From the NCBI GenBank assembly GCA_964020085.1, contig OZ026598.1:24539506-24603505 (forward strand): a DNA stretch of 64,000 nt, written 5' to 3'. The position numbers and the translations under genes are program-made. Under the pieces are notes generated by a model that saw nothing but the letters and a program-made list of their open reading frames with translations, ran no database searches and was not told where the DNA came from. The DNA comes from Micromussa lordhowensis (taxonomy: Eukaryota; Cnidaria; Anthozoa; Scleractinia; Lobophylliidae). Positions 52,526-62,901 of the stretch are shown here, one piece after another; position 1 is the stretch's first letter, and each line of letters begins with the position of its first letter.

Positions 52526-52901
52526 CTGGTGGCCACCAGACCTCTCAGGAGAGACTCTTTAACATTTTTGTGCACAACCCACCCGCCTCTCCTGAGAGGT
52601 TTTTTTAATTTTCCCACCTCCACACCGGTTCCTTGGAACCACTAGCAGACTCACCACGTGAGCCAAGTTTTTTTTTTTTGCCCTCCGGCTTGGGGTTGAA
52701 CCAGCACTTCTGACGTATTTTCATACGACTATAGCTCTACTCAACAACCTTGCCGCCATCTTCAGGCAATTCATTTTTACTATTTATTTATTATTTATCA
52801 GCCCTCGGAAAGAGGCAGGGGTTTTTCCCTTTCCGAGGGGGTGTGTATGGGTATAGAGAGGACAGCCCCTGCTTTTTCTGACCAAACTATACCCATACAC
52901 A
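52526..52901. repeat. Cluster of four perfect inverted repeats, unique to element 2
   Basis: CTGGTGGCCACCAG palindrome at 52526-52539; arms 52541-52553 with 52587-52599 (13 bp, followed by T7); 52802-52812 with 52829-52839 (11 bp); 52842-52856 with 52887-52901 (15 bp, TGTGTATGGGTATAG). Element 1 has no equivalent between its terminal repeat and first gene. The block may be one or more inserted foldback elements, or an added regulatory region. Confidence 0.75.
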
Positions 52902-53073
52902 ACCGAATTACTGTATCATGTCTCCAACTCTTTTATATCACACGTTTTGAGTTTCCTAACACTTGTGGTGCAAACTCCAATGTCCCACTCACGCAATGTC
53001 CCGCTCACGCATGCGCGATGTAGCATAACCGTATCATTAATATTCAAAACACGTTTCATAACACCCACGCATA

Positions 53074-53553
53074 CTAGCGTGTCTCATCATACATCTTTAA
53101 ATATTTATCAATAATTGGGCTATTATCAATCACGAAATTGTCAACGTTTGTCATTTGATTAATTAAACTTTCTCGGTTAAGATCACCTGAGCGCATCGCT
53201 TCTCGAATCATTATTAACAAATGCTGGTAACTTTGATAGGCATAGGTACAATTTTGAATTTTTAAGTCTAAACCTTTATGTTCCATATATCCTTTAACTA
53301 ATAATGCCACTGTACTAATCGCTATTAGACTGATACCACCAGTAGCAATAGCACTAGCAATTCCACCTGAAGCGGTCAGAATAGAGAGTGAATTACCAAT
53401 GAATTTGAGCAATTTGAATCGTTTGTAAGCCCTTTTGAAGGCCCAACATTTCCTATGATAGCTTAGATAATAAGACTTAAGTTCGTCTACTTCATCAGTC
53501 GATAATTTGTCTGAAATATGATTCCAATCGAAAATATTCTTTTTAGCCACCAT
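53074..53553 (-). CDS. Two-TM membrane protein, element 2 copy (159 aa)
   Basis: Orthologue of 7937-8416 with the same two hydrophobic segments. It differs at three internal residues and the last three (ETR in place of TVH). It starts MVAKKN with an ATATA context, confirming the start chosen in element 1. Function unknown. Confidence 0.75.
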   Translation of the reverse strand: MVAKKNIFDWNHISDKLSTDEVDELKSYYLSYHRKCWAFKRAYKRFKLLKFIGNSLSILTASGGIASAIATGGISLIAISTVALLVKGYMEHKGLDLKIQNCTYAYQSYQHLLIMIREAMRSGDLNRESLINQMTNVDNFVIDNSPIIDKYLKMYDETR

Positions 53554-53571
53554 TATATTATTTTATTATAT

Positions 53572-53832
53572 TTATAAATTAAAAACAATTTGATCACTAT
53601 CATAGCCCATTTGGATTAATTCATCATATATTTTTTCAGTTTGATCACCTTGTAGGTTTACAGTTTGGTCTCTAATAAAACCGTTACATGCTAACTTTTT
53701 CTTCCAATCTTTTAAATTAAAACCTTCAAACTTTTCAAAAGATGTGATTGATTTTTTTCCCCTCTTTTCGAGAGAAATTTTAATAAACTTTCTACTTTCA
53801 TCTATCAAAGAAGATAAACTTTTGATATCCAT
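53572..53832 (-). CDS. Small conserved element protein, element 2 copy (86 aa)
   Basis: I see no amino-acid difference from the element 1 copy (8436-8696), although the nucleotides differ at several positions. That suggests selection on the protein. The start context is weakened (AATAG before ATG instead of AATAT). Function unknown. Confidence 0.7.
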   Translation of the reverse strand: MDIKSLSSLIDESRKFIKISLEKRGKKSITSFEKFEGFNLKDWKKKLACNGFIRDQTVNLQGDQTEKIYDELIQMGYDSDQIVFNL

Positions 53833-53913
53833 CTATTCTTTGGATAAGATAAATTTTTCTAAAATGCGTGAGTTGTATTGTCTAGATGAAACGCGTTTCC
53901 GGGAACCCCCTAA

Positions 53914-54003
53914 ACTCCCACGCAGTGTCTTATGCCATAAGACAATTTCTTTGTTTTGACTCCCACGCAGTGTCTTATGGCATAAGACAATTTCTTTGTT
54001 TGG
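53914..54003. repeat. Two tandem 45-bp units with internal palindrome, element 2 copy
   Basis: Units at 53914-53958 and 53959-54003 match those at 8778-8867, including the C/G alternation at the dyad centre. Confidence 0.8.
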
Positions 54004-54030
54004 ACTCCTAATATTTTATGCATTCACGCT

Positions 54031-54780
54031 TCACGGTTGAATGTCAATTTCGATCAATAAGTTTACCATCGCGTGTGTTACGGCCGAATTTGATGTTTTG
54101 CTACGAAAATTGATCGTGTCACCGGCTCGTATCGTAATCGGATCGCTGAAAATAGTCATCTTTGACCATTCATCCGCAGGTTTGATAATTTTTAAATCTT
54201 TATCAGCACCATTGTGTACTAAGCCGACGATCACTTCAGATGCTTGCCTATTACCCGCGCAAGCACAAATGCTTCCACGAACTATTTTACCGTCTACAGG
54301 ACTAGGCCAACCATATTGCTTATTTTTATCACATCCATTGCCAAAACTCCATTGGAGTGTACTTTTAATCAGTGGTCCATTCTCTTCTGCATAGACGGTG
54401 ATGAACGGGTGGACAGAGGTATTTGTACTTTGCGTCTTAGTCTCTAAATCATTGTAATCGACTTTGCTTTTTAATGCATCATTGAATTCGATTGCTAAAG
54501 TTCCTAAATCAGTAATCAAAGCGTAATCCTTTAAAGCTGATGAGTTAGTCTTTTTAGCTAGTTCATTGTTAACGTATGTGGTTGCTGCTTTTGTCTTTAA
54601 TAAATCAGATACGAAACGTTTAGTGGTTGCGTCGTGATCATCCATGGGAGCGGAAATGTTAGTTAATCTCTTGTTTTGTAAATGGAAATGATTGTCTGGA
54701 GTTAATTTTAAGCCTATTCTTTTTTTAACCTTTCCTCCTTTTTCACTTTTAGAAGTGAGAGTACCGTTTGTGAAACCCAT
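54031..54780 (-). CDS. Short fiber-like protein, element 2 copy (249 aa)
   Basis: Same plan as 8895-9650: MGFTNG head, one fiber repeat, shaft and beta-rich C-terminal domain. Residues 7-18 are unrelated to the element 1 copy, while the rest is nearly identical apart from a few changes in the head domain (for example DKNKQYG for ERNKQYG). Confidence 0.8.
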   Translation of the reverse strand: MGFTNGTLTSKSEKGGKVKKRIGLKLTPDNHFHLQNKRLTNISAPMDDHDATTKRFVSDLLKTKAATTYVNNELAKKTNSSALKDYALITDLGTLAIEFNDALKSKVDYNDLETKTQSTNTSVHPFITVYAEENGPLIKSTLQWSFGNGCDKNKQYGWPSPVDGKIVRGSICACAGNRQASEVIVGLVHNGADKDLKIIKPADEWSKMTIFSDPITIRAGDTINFRSKTSNSAVTHAMVNLLIEIDIQP

Positions 54781-54789
54781 ATATTACTA

Positions 54790-57525
54790 TCATGTAGATT
54801 TTATTTTTTTTATTTGATCAAGAATAAATTTTGTAAGGGTAGATTCTAATTCATTCAATTGTTTTACATTGACTGCATCACCGTCTTCAAAACCATCAAG
54901 TAATCCTTTTATTTGTCGATTACCCATATTAATAGGTGCTTCATAATAGACGATTTTATCTCTGATGTAATAGAATCTATCCCAAATTCGTGAATCAACG
55001 TCATTCTGATGACCACTTACACCATAAACAACTACAAAGATGTCTGTTTCTACATCATAAGTCGCACCACTCCTGTACTTTAAAGTTAAATCAATATCTA
55101 AATCAATAATCCCAATGTTTCCATATTTATGAAAATTGATAATTGTTCTACTGTGATCGGAAAAAGTATTTGTATTATTACGTGAAACATTTAATGTTTC
55201 GGATACTGCGTCGACAACCACTTCGTTTCGATCTACTAGATTACCATAATACATTTCAAAAGCTAATGTATACTCACCTAAATCTAACGATTTTAAATCA
55301 ATAGTTAATCGGGTGCTATAATAACTGATAGCAGAGTCATACTTAATTTTAAATTGATAAGTAGCTTTGTTGATATCATAGTAATCTTTGTCGACTTTTC
55401 TTACTTTGGTAATATCATCATCATCTTCTTTAAATAAATCATCATCCATGACAAAAGAGAATTCATTATCTTGTCGGTTTGCTTTAATATTAAGTGCTTC
55501 TGCTTCACTGACTTTATCTTCTATCAAAGAGTTAATTACAGCGTTATTATCACTAATTGTCTTATTAACATAGTTAACATTGGAAGCGTGAAAGCTATCT
55601 GATGACTTCGGATCTTTCAAGCGGATAATGCTATGATTACCCATGTCAATGGAGTCTTCCATCGGATCAGGATTTTTTCTATTAAGTGCTGCTGCAGCGA
55701 CATCATTTATTTCTCTTTTTAGTTGACCTCTCTGTCCGTGAAAATATCTAAAGTTAATAACATCATTTGATTGAGCATTTTGTGCCGCTTGACTTGAGTC
55801 ATCTTCAACAAAAGGTTTAATATTTCTAATAGCATTTCCTCCCATATCGAGATTTCCTTGCATCCCTCGATCCCCAGTAAGGGGCAGATATGTGGAATTT
55901 GCTCCTCCAACAGTTAGGGCTGCATCATCTACAGAACTACTCCTTATTCCAGTGATAGCATTATCACCCATTTGGAGACTACCAGTCATAGCGCGTGAAC
56001 CATCCAATTTTAGTACATCTGTAGGTAGCTTACTTATTTCTGCTTGGACAAATGCCTTGGAGACTAAATCATTAGTATCAAAAGTATTGACACCATATGG
56101 CTCAGTATTTTTTATCCGTTTACCTTTTAAGTCATAGTCATCACCTTTTAATTTTAAAAAGTTTTCATTGACATAAAGTTTATTAACAGCCATTTTAGAA
56201 TCTTTTACATAATTAGGGTAATCACTGATTGGGACATCATCTCCAGTCACTAAATCTGTTATTTTTTTGTCATTCATGTTGAGATCTCCCGTCATAGATA
56301 CAGATCCGTCTACTTTAAGATAAAGACTTAAATCAGACTGTGGTATGGAAGCAATTTGACTTTCTAAATAAGTCTTTGTCACAGGTTGCTGCGGCCCAGT
56401 TGGAATAGGTAAGCTAAAAATCCTATTTCCATTCATAGAAAGATTACCAGTCATGTTTTGGCTTCCGTTTAGGAGTAATACTTCTGACCTATCTGCTTTT
56501 CTAGAAGATAAATCATTAATAGCAATATCCTGTTTAGCGTCTTCATCGTCAACATATTCTTTATTGACAGCGTCTTTAGAGTCAGTAGGTTTACCAAGAT
56601 TGATTATCTTTTCATTATTCATATTGATCGGTTCAAAATTCAAAATTGTTCCTGAGGAATCAGTACTTTTAACATTAAATAATCTATGATCAAAACTAGT
56701 CCTTTGTATTCCTATGACACATCTACTAAAAAATAGAAATTTAAAATTAGAGTTACTGGAACCATAATATCGAAATTGTAAACGGATGTTCACATATCTT
56801 TTAGAACTATTAAATATTATGTAAGCTTTTGCGTAATTACTAAACCAATCATGACTAAAATCAATTATGTTTGCATTACCAGTGACATTTGTAACTAATA
56901 GCCTATCTGAATCACCATCTGTAACTATATTTGTTCCATCATATCCAAATATTTCAAAAACGATAGAATAATTAGGATCTATTTCTAAATTGTTCACTAG
57001 TCGAACAGTAGAATAAGCATAACCAGATTGCGCTCCTTCTCGAGGCGCTTCTAATAGTTCAAAATGATCAGTGTGCCCAGGAATAGGTATAGATCCTTTA
57101 GTACATTCTGCTTTATCACCAAAATCTTTATAAAAAGTAAAACTACTTTGCAAATGATAATTTGTCCTATGATCTGTTGTCATCTCCTTTAATTGTTTTA
57201 GAGGTACAGCATCATTATCATTAGTAGCATCTTCTAAATCACTAATCTTATGATTATTCATATTTAAATGACCAGTCATTGAAGTTGTTCCATCTCTTTT
57301 CAGATAAGGTGACAAATCAATAGCTGGTAGGTTATTATCTACATACTCTTTTGTTGCTGCATCATTTTTATCGATAGGAGCAGCTACTTCAGTTAAACGC
57401 TTACTATCAATATCAAAATTACCATCATCAGTTAGACTAAATCCAATTCCAGGTAAACCAGGATCACCTTTTTCACCTCTACCACTTGTTGATGATGATT
57501 CAAGTTGCCCATTACTAAAACCCAT
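54790..57525 (-). CDS. Long modular fiber protein, element 2 copy (911 aa)
   Basis: The first ~400 residues (head, collagen-like stub, first repeats, first beta domain) and the central acidic/beta domain are close to element 1. The middle repeats differ: one MTGDLNM unit of element 1 is absent and a GNAIRNI unit with a following helical insert is present. The protein stops shortly after VNVKQLNE, so the C-terminal beta domain of element 1 is missing and replaced by a short tail. This is a modular change in a likely receptor-binding protein. Confidence 0.85.
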   Translation of the reverse strand: MGFSNGQLESSSTSGRGEKGDPGLPGIGFSLTDDGNFDIDSKRLTEVAAPIDKNDAATKEYVDNNLPAIDLSPYLKRDGTTSMTGHLNMNNHKISDLEDATNDNDAVPLKQLKEMTTDHRTNYHLQSSFTFYKDFGDKAECTKGSIPIPGHTDHFELLEAPREGAQSGYAYSTVRLVNNLEIDPNYSIVFEIFGYDGTNIVTDGDSDRLLVTNVTGNANIIDFSHDWFSNYAKAYIIFNSSKRYVNIRLQFRYYGSSNSNFKFLFFSRCVIGIQRTSFDHRLFNVKSTDSSGTILNFEPINMNNEKIINLGKPTDSKDAVNKEYVDDEDAKQDIAINDLSSRKADRSEVLLLNGSQNMTGNLSMNGNRIFSLPIPTGPQQPVTKTYLESQIASIPQSDLSLYLKVDGSVSMTGDLNMNDKKITDLVTGDDVPISDYPNYVKDSKMAVNKLYVNENFLKLKGDDYDLKGKRIKNTEPYGVNTFDTNDLVSKAFVQAEISKLPTDVLKLDGSRAMTGSLQMGDNAITGIRSSSVDDAALTVGGANSTYLPLTGDRGMQGNLDMGGNAIRNIKPFVEDDSSQAAQNAQSNDVINFRYFHGQRGQLKREINDVAAAALNRKNPDPMEDSIDMGNHSIIRLKDPKSSDSFHASNVNYVNKTISDNNAVINSLIEDKVSEAEALNIKANRQDNEFSFVMDDDLFKEDDDDITKVRKVDKDYYDINKATYQFKIKYDSAISYYSTRLTIDLKSLDLGEYTLAFEMYYGNLVDRNEVVVDAVSETLNVSRNNTNTFSDHSRTIINFHKYGNIGIIDLDIDLTLKYRSGATYDVETDIFVVVYGVSGHQNDVDSRIWDRFYYIRDKIVYYEAPINMGNRQIKGLLDGFEDGDAVNVKQLNELESTLTKFILDQIKKIKST

Positions 57526-57581
57526 ATATAATATAATATTCTAAATTAAATTTATTCTCAGTCTATTAAGTAATCCAAACT

Positions 57582-57944
57582 TTACATTTTCCGATGAATA
57601 TTAAAATCTTCAGAATCTTCAGATTCTGATGTGTCTCTCAAATAATCGCTATGTAAGCTATAAAGACTTTTAGTTAACGACAATATTCTATCGTCAATAA
57701 CTTCGTTGTACTCTTCTTCAATTGATTTTAGTTTTAGTAGCTTGGCACTAATATTTTCATAATAAAAATCCATTTCTGACAAATTAACTATTATTGAATT
57801 TGTTAGTCTCTTACATTCTTCTTTATAATTTACTCTTTCAGTTTCATTACCACTTCTACAGCCACATTCATTGCCATTGTCATTACCATTTCCGTTGTCA
57901 TTACAATTGTCATTACCATTGTCATTACCATTTCCATTATCCAT
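57582..57944 (-). CDS. Small protein with Asn/Gly/Asp repeat, element 2 copy (120 aa)
   Basis: ATG at 57944 follows AATATATAGG directly after the ATPase stop, as in element 1. After MD the protein has about ten Asn-Gly/Asn-Asp steps encoded by an AATGGTAATGAC-type minisatellite, then a short Cys-containing segment and a helical part. Its C-terminal region keeps the SDYLRD motif but differs elsewhere from 13039-13266. Function unknown; fast evolving. Confidence 0.6.
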   Translation of the reverse strand: MDNGNGNDNGNDNCNDNGNGNDNGNECGCRSGNETERVNYKEECKRLTNSIIVNLSEMDFYYENISAKLLKLKSIEEEYNEVIDDRILSLTKSLYSLHSDYLRDTSESEDSEDFNIHRKM

Positions 57945-57945
57945 C

Positions 57946-58581
57946 CTATATATTTTCATTGAAATTTTTTCTGATTGTCTTTTTTGTCTTATCAATGTAC
58001 GCAAAACTATAAGGCTCACTAGTCGCACTCTCGAATCGCTTCTTAGGTACATTGACTTCTTTACACATTCTTGCTGTCTCTGCATTACTTGGAGAGTCAA
58101 AAATACAAAAATGAGAGCAATTCAACCTGATGTCTTTGGGAGTGAGATAATAAGATTGACTTAAATATATGACACTGCAATTTTTATGACGGCCACCAAT
58201 AAAATATTCAATGAGAGGTTTTTGGTTTCGTTCACAAGCAAAGTCATCAAAAATGACTATTTTTTGGTTATCGTGGTCTAGGCTTTCCAGAGGAACGACA
58301 TCACCATTACTCTCTTCTATAACATCATAACCAGCCTCTTCTGAAATGGGTCGAAATGTTTCTAATAGTTGTCTGTACTTCGGTTGCTCAAGATTTTTAG
58401 AAAACAAGTAAATCTTATCATAGTAGAGTAGATTATAAAGCATATGCATAAGAACGTTAGTTTTACCACAACCGCTTGGTCCACAAATTAACATTCGAAA
58501 AGTGTCTGAAGGCATATAAGGTAGCAGTCTTCGGAAATTGTGGTCATTATTAGAAGCTGAATCATAATTAGGAATTTTCAT
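57946..58581 (-). CDS. Packaging ATPase, element 2 copy (211 aa)
   Basis: Walker A GPSGCGKT, Walker B FDDF and SQSYY are all present, with few substitutions relative to 13268-13903 (for example NNDHNFRRLL for NNDRNFKRLL). Same role and start context. Confidence 0.95.
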   Translation of the reverse strand: MKIPNYDSASNNDHNFRRLLPYMPSDTFRMLICGPSGCGKTNVLMHMLYNLLYYDKIYLFSKNLEQPKYRQLLETFRPISEEAGYDVIEESNGDVVPLESLDHDNQKIVIFDDFACERNQKPLIEYFIGGRHKNCSVIYLSQSYYLTPKDIRLNCSHFCIFDSPSNAETARMCKEVNVPKKRFESATSEPYSFAYIDKTKKTIRKNFNENI

Positions 58582-58651
58582 CTATATAATTAATATTTTT
58601 TAAATAAATGTCGCATATTATTTCACATAATATAAAAAATATAAATATTAT
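58582..58651. promoter_or_regulatory. Bidirectional AT-rich promoter, element 2 copy
   Basis: Matches 13904-13973 with two base changes, both in the CGCATA-like words. Spacing to both start codons is the same. Confidence 0.65.
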
Positions 58652-59680
58652 ATGAGTCTCTCAAATTGGAAACGATTAGCTCAGAAGCGGACTGAGACTG
58701 GAAAGATGAAGAATCAGCTTTATGATGAGATCACTGAAGAGAAGATAAAGAGTAAGACTTCTGACCAGCGGATAACAAAATCATTTAGACTAGATGAAAT
58801 CATAGATGGGTTAAAGGCACAAAAGCCTAAGAATAGACCGCAAGGAATACGTCCCGGCCCAGCAGGTAAACCAGATGAAATTGATTATGCACCAGAAGTA
58901 GATCCATATGAAGATATGGATGTAGAAGGATTATTAGATCTCCAAGATTACGTAGCGCCACAGGCAGAAAAACAAATAATACCTAAAGGTCCGCCACCAA
59001 AATATGAAATGGATCCTAGTTTTTGGAATCTAGGAGGAGATGAATCTTTACCACCAGAATATTCTTTTGTGGAAGAAGGACCTTTAGAAATTGAAGCACC
59101 ACCTGATGATGATGATGATTTAGATAGAGGAGATATTAATAGGATTTTAGATAGTACAGGTCTTCCTAACTATGATGATGTTGAAATGAGATTATCCCAA
59201 CCAGAAATGACACCAGTTAAACGTAGTAAATATCTCGAGAGTAACATAAAACGAGCAAATTCTGAAATAAGCAGTATTACAAGTACATTTAAAACAAATA
59301 CAAGTAAAAGACTAAATCAAGCTATAAAAAATAATGCTCCTAGAGATGTAATAGAAAAGCTAGAGCGAGAAAAGGATATGGCTCATAAATTTGCAGATAG
59401 TAGACTAAAACCTATTCAAGAATATAGAGACTATCTAAAAGTACAGAAAAAGAAAAGTACAAAGGGAAGTGGCGTCAAGAGGGGAAGTGGTGTCTATTTC
59501 TATAATGATGCTCAAGAATTACTAAAGAAATTAACACTAATTATTGGCGAAATGGAAGCAGGCAATACAAGTGTCAAGATGAGAAATATGGGTCAAACTA
59601 TCTTAGACACTCTATTAAGAACAAAATCAATCAATAAGTCGCAATATCAAAAGTTAGTGAAAAAATATTTCGGGGTTTAG
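58652..59680 (+). CDS. Conserved Polinton structural protein, element 2 copy (342 aa)
   Basis: Orthologue of 13974-15002 with equal length after compensating small indels in the Pro/Asp-rich linker (four residues gained near EDMDVEG, some lost in the acidic run). KGSG and the C-terminal domain are kept. Confidence 0.75.
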   Translation: MSLSNWKRLAQKRTETGKMKNQLYDEITEEKIKSKTSDQRITKSFRLDEIIDGLKAQKPKNRPQGIRPGPAGKPDEIDYAPEVDPYEDMDVEGLLDLQDYVAPQAEKQIIPKGPPPKYEMDPSFWNLGGDESLPPEYSFVEEGPLEIEAPPDDDDDLDRGDINRILDSTGLPNYDDVEMRLSQPEMTPVKRSKYLESNIKRANSEISSITSTFKTNTSKRLNQAIKNNAPRDVIEKLEREKDMAHKFADSRLKPIQEYRDYLKVQKKKSTKGSGVKRGSGVYFYNDAQELLKKLTLIIGEMEAGNTSVKMRNMGQTILDTLLRTKSINKSQYQKLVKKYFGV

Positions 59681-59702
59681 TAAATATTATTTACATTAGT
59701 AT

Positions 59703-60470
59703 ATGGAGAGAGAAATCTCATTAAGCAGTTTTGCAGTTAAAGATGAACCTGGTAATCGACCTGGTGATTTTACTACAAGGTTTTCTAGAACGCTGGACTA
59801 TGAACACAGTGATGGGATTTGGTATATTGGTTTTAATAAAATTATTTCAATGGCTTTTACATGGACAAATATAAATTCTGGTTATAGCAATCAAAAGATA
59901 GCTTACAGTAAAGACGGTGGGAAAACATTTACAGATATTGATTTTCCAAAAGGAGTTTGGGATTACACTGATATTGATAATTACATTAAGGAAAAGACTA
60001 AAATAGTCCGCGGTGATGGTGATGAAGAATTTCCAATTACGGTGACTTTTGATGAACCAACTTTTAGAGTCTTGGTGACTTTAGACGCTAACTATCAGCT
60101 TGACCTGCGTAAATCTAATTTTGGTAAACTAATAGGATTCGATAAGGTGATCTTAAGAGATGAGAGAAACGTTAGCCCCAAAGTACCTAACCTATCAGAA
60201 GATACAGATGTCTTAAATATTCACTGTGATTTAGTCTCTGATTCATTAGTAGATGGGGTAGAATCAGATATTGTTTTTAGTTTTGGTACAGGAACGCTGA
60301 GACCTTCTTACAATTTTACCCTTGAACCGCGTCGTGTTATATTTAATCCTATCAATAAAACAAGAGTTTCAAGCGTTCGAATCTATGTAACTGATGGTTT
60401 AAGAAGACCAGTCTATTTAAATCATGCTGACACAGCATTTTCATTCATCTTAAAAAAAGTTCCATTTTAA
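59703..60470 (+). CDS. Penton protein, element 2 copy (255 aa)
   Basis: Nearly identical to 15006-15770, with one extra residue after KIVRG. The spacer to the previous gene is 22 bases rather than 3. It still ends in AGTAT-ATG, keeping the start context. Confidence 0.88.
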   Translation: MEREISLSSFAVKDEPGNRPGDFTTRFSRTLDYEHSDGIWYIGFNKIISMAFTWTNINSGYSNQKIAYSKDGGKTFTDIDFPKGVWDYTDIDNYIKEKTKIVRGDGDEEFPITVTFDEPTFRVLVTLDANYQLDLRKSNFGKLIGFDKVILRDERNVSPKVPNLSEDTDVLNIHCDLVSDSLVDGVESDIVFSFGTGTLRPSYNFTLEPRRVIFNPINKTRVSSVRIYVTDGLRRPVYLNHADTAFSFILKKVPF

Positions 60471-60477
60471 TATATAT

Positions 60478-60867
60478 ATGAAGTCAAGAGAGTTCAAAAA
60501 GATTTATCACCCAAGAACGGGACGATATGTCTACAAACACCGCGGCAATGGAATTATAGTAGATAATCTTATGAAACCACTAAAAAAGGTAGCTAGTGCT
60601 TTAACTGGACAGGTTTTAAAACCATTTGCTAAAAAAGCAATACAAGCTGGTGTATCTCAAGCGGGAGAACGAGTTGGTAAAAAGGCTGCTGATAAAGTTA
60701 TAGAGCGATCAGGTGAGCTTATCCGAAAAAGGCTATCCTCAGGATCTAAAAAAGCGACAAAGTCAACAAAGTCAACAAAGTCAACAAAGTCAAAGCCAGG
60801 CAGAGCAAAGCCAAGGAATCAGGATGAAGTTAATACACTGATTAATAATCTTATAGCGCGATCTTAA
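60478..60867 (+). CDS. Basic amphipathic virion protein, element 2 copy (129 aa)
   Basis: As 15777-16157, but with one more KST unit in the Lys/Ser/Thr repeat and small changes at the C terminus. RGNG is kept. TTAATATAT precedes the start. Confidence 0.65.
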   Translation: MKSREFKKIYHPRTGRYVYKHRGNGIIVDNLMKPLKKVASALTGQVLKPFAKKAIQAGVSQAGERVGKKAADKVIERSGELIRKRLSSGSKKATKSTKSTKSTKSKPGRAKPRNQDEVNTLINNLIARS

Positions 60868-60897
60868 AGAAAAAAAAAATCTGATAAAAAATATATA

Positions 60898-62142
60898 ATG
60901 GCATTTAGATCACCAGAGAACGTTCAGAGAAACGAACTAGTGCAATTTCGTCTTCAAGATGCTATAAGAGCTCCTGCCAATGCTCAAGAGCAAAATAAGA
61001 AAGGATACAAATTTCATGTTACTGATCGTGGTATTATGCTTGATTGGTTTAACGCCTTTTTTGAAGTGCGATTCAGATTAGACCTTCGAGCAAATGGTGG
61101 AGACAATGCAGACGCCAGAACAACAATTATTAATGGATCGCATTCATTGATTAAGCATATGGTAATAAAGAGTGCAGGAAAAATCGTCTATGACACTGAT
61201 AATCTTCATCTTGTAACTTTTGCAAAAAATCTTTTAGAATATTCAGATGATTTTGGGCGTAGTACAGCCAAAAATAGCTTATGGTATTTAGATACAGATA
61301 CCACTTCAGATGATACAAACACTGGTTTGGAAAGTAGGCGTTTATTAACAGCTAACAGAGCTCATGTTAATACAAGTATTCCATTAAATAGGTATTCTTT
61401 TTTCGAAGAATTAGAAGGACGATTGTTACCACCAATGGATCTCCAATTTGAAATAGAACTGACACCGGACGCTGAAGTATTATATGGGGCAGTTGATACA
61501 TTGAGATTAGTAATTGATCGTTTTTATCTATGGGTACCCAGACTAGAACCAAAAGATGCTCTGATGACTAAATTCATCAGTGAATACCAAAAACCCAGTA
61601 AATGGAAATACCTCAAAGAAATGTACCAAACTTCAGATACTACCAGAAACAGTGGTGATTTCAGAATCTCAGCTAGTATTGATAAAGTACAGCATGTTTT
61701 CCTCTACTTCCAGAGACTTAAGACAAATGATATGACAGCAAATCCTTATATTTTTGATACTTTTAAACTGAACGCAGCCAATAATAATAGTCATCTTAGC
61801 ACATGTCGTCTTGAATATGGTAATGGTGTCTACTATCCAGAACTTGAATATGATACAGAAAGTAAAACAAGAATCTATTATGATTTAATGAATTATTCAT
61901 GGAAAAAGAATGATTATAATACAGGTACTCAATTGAATATCGCTAATTTTTCGAGTCTTTACCCAATGTTATATTTTGATTTAACTTATCAAACAGAACA
62001 GGTAAGCAGAGATCCAAAGCAACTTAACATAAGATTTCGCCTCTCACAAGCCGCAGCTGCTGATTTTAGAGTGCATGCAATTGTTCTCTATGAAGAAGAT
62101 GTTGTTGTTGATAAAGTGGGAGATCAATTAGTTATTGTCTAA
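60898..62142 (+). CDS. Major capsid protein, element 2 copy (414 aa)
   Basis: Same length as 16188-17432 with about ten conservative substitutions (for example ALMTKF for ALMSKF). Intact frame. The 30 bases before the ATG are unchanged between elements. Confidence 0.95.
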   Translation: MAFRSPENVQRNELVQFRLQDAIRAPANAQEQNKKGYKFHVTDRGIMLDWFNAFFEVRFRLDLRANGGDNADARTTIINGSHSLIKHMVIKSAGKIVYDTDNLHLVTFAKNLLEYSDDFGRSTAKNSLWYLDTDTTSDDTNTGLESRRLLTANRAHVNTSIPLNRYSFFEELEGRLLPPMDLQFEIELTPDAEVLYGAVDTLRLVIDRFYLWVPRLEPKDALMTKFISEYQKPSKWKYLKEMYQTSDTTRNSGDFRISASIDKVQHVFLYFQRLKTNDMTANPYIFDTFKLNAANNNSHLSTCRLEYGNGVYYPELEYDTESKTRIYYDLMNYSWKKNDYNTGTQLNIANFSSLYPMLYFDLTYQTEQVSRDPKQLNIRFRLSQAAAADFRVHAIVLYEEDVVVDKVGDQLVIV

Positions 62143-62180
62143 AAAAAAATACTTAGAAAAAATATTTTAATATAATATAA

Positions 62181-62885
62181 ATGAGAGTTAAAGAAAGAGT
62201 GAACGAAAGTCAGAACAAAGAAGAAATAGTCGATTTTCTCCATATTGACACTTCAAAGATAACTTTTGCAAAACCAAAGCCAAATAAGCACAATGGAACG
62301 CAGATTGGAATATTATACAATGGAAGGACATTATTTGTTAAATATGAAGGATATACTCCCTTTGGATTAAAAGAAAACTATAATAAAGATGGAGAATATC
62401 AAGGTACTAGCATGCAAATTAGTTGTGATGGAGAATATCTAGAAAAAGCTAAAGAATTGGATCAATTCTTCATTGATTATATACATTCTAATAATAAAAA
62501 AAAAATACCAAGAGAAGCTGTATCAGGTTATGATGAATACGGTCAAGGTGGTTCTTGGAAAAGAATCTGTAAAAAACCGTATAAAATGGTTGATGAAGAG
62601 AGAGTGTATCAAGATTACCCATCAAAGATGGAGTTTAATCTCTTTTTTAGAAATGATCGACTAGCTACAAGATTTTTTACATGGAATCGAGAAAAGATTG
62701 AATATGAATCAGTATCAATAGGACCACGAAGCGAAGTGAAATTTATTGCTGCTTGGTTTTCAATTACAACTGGAACTTTTGGAGCTACTCTAAAACCAAA
62801 ATTAATGCAAGTATCATATAGAGAGCAAGAAGATCTTTTTAAAGACTTCATCTTAGATGATGATGAAGAAGAAGATTGGATCTGA
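62181..62885 (+). CDS. Probable ssDNA-binding protein, element 2 copy (234 aa)
   Basis: Keeps KPKPNKHNGTQIGILY, the GYTPFGL block and FGATLKPKLMQVS but is more divergent from element 1 than the neighbouring capsid genes. The C-terminal acidic tail is shorter (DDDEEED then WI). Confidence 0.55.
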   Translation: MRVKERVNESQNKEEIVDFLHIDTSKITFAKPKPNKHNGTQIGILYNGRTLFVKYEGYTPFGLKENYNKDGEYQGTSMQISCDGEYLEKAKELDQFFIDYIHSNNKKKIPREAVSGYDEYGQGGSWKRICKKPYKMVDEERVYQDYPSKMEFNLFFRNDRLATRFFTWNREKIEYESVSIGPRSEVKFIAAWFSITTGTFGATLKPKLMQVSYREQEDLFKDFILDDDEEEDWI

Positions 62886-62901
62886 TTAAGGCACAGAACA
62901 T

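Noticed and set aside
52680..52770. tRNA-like segment on the minus strand with GGTTCAACCCC and a following A run
   Set aside because: A B-box-like word is present, but the acceptor, D and anticodon arms do not fold as a tRNA. At most a degraded tRNA-derived SINE.
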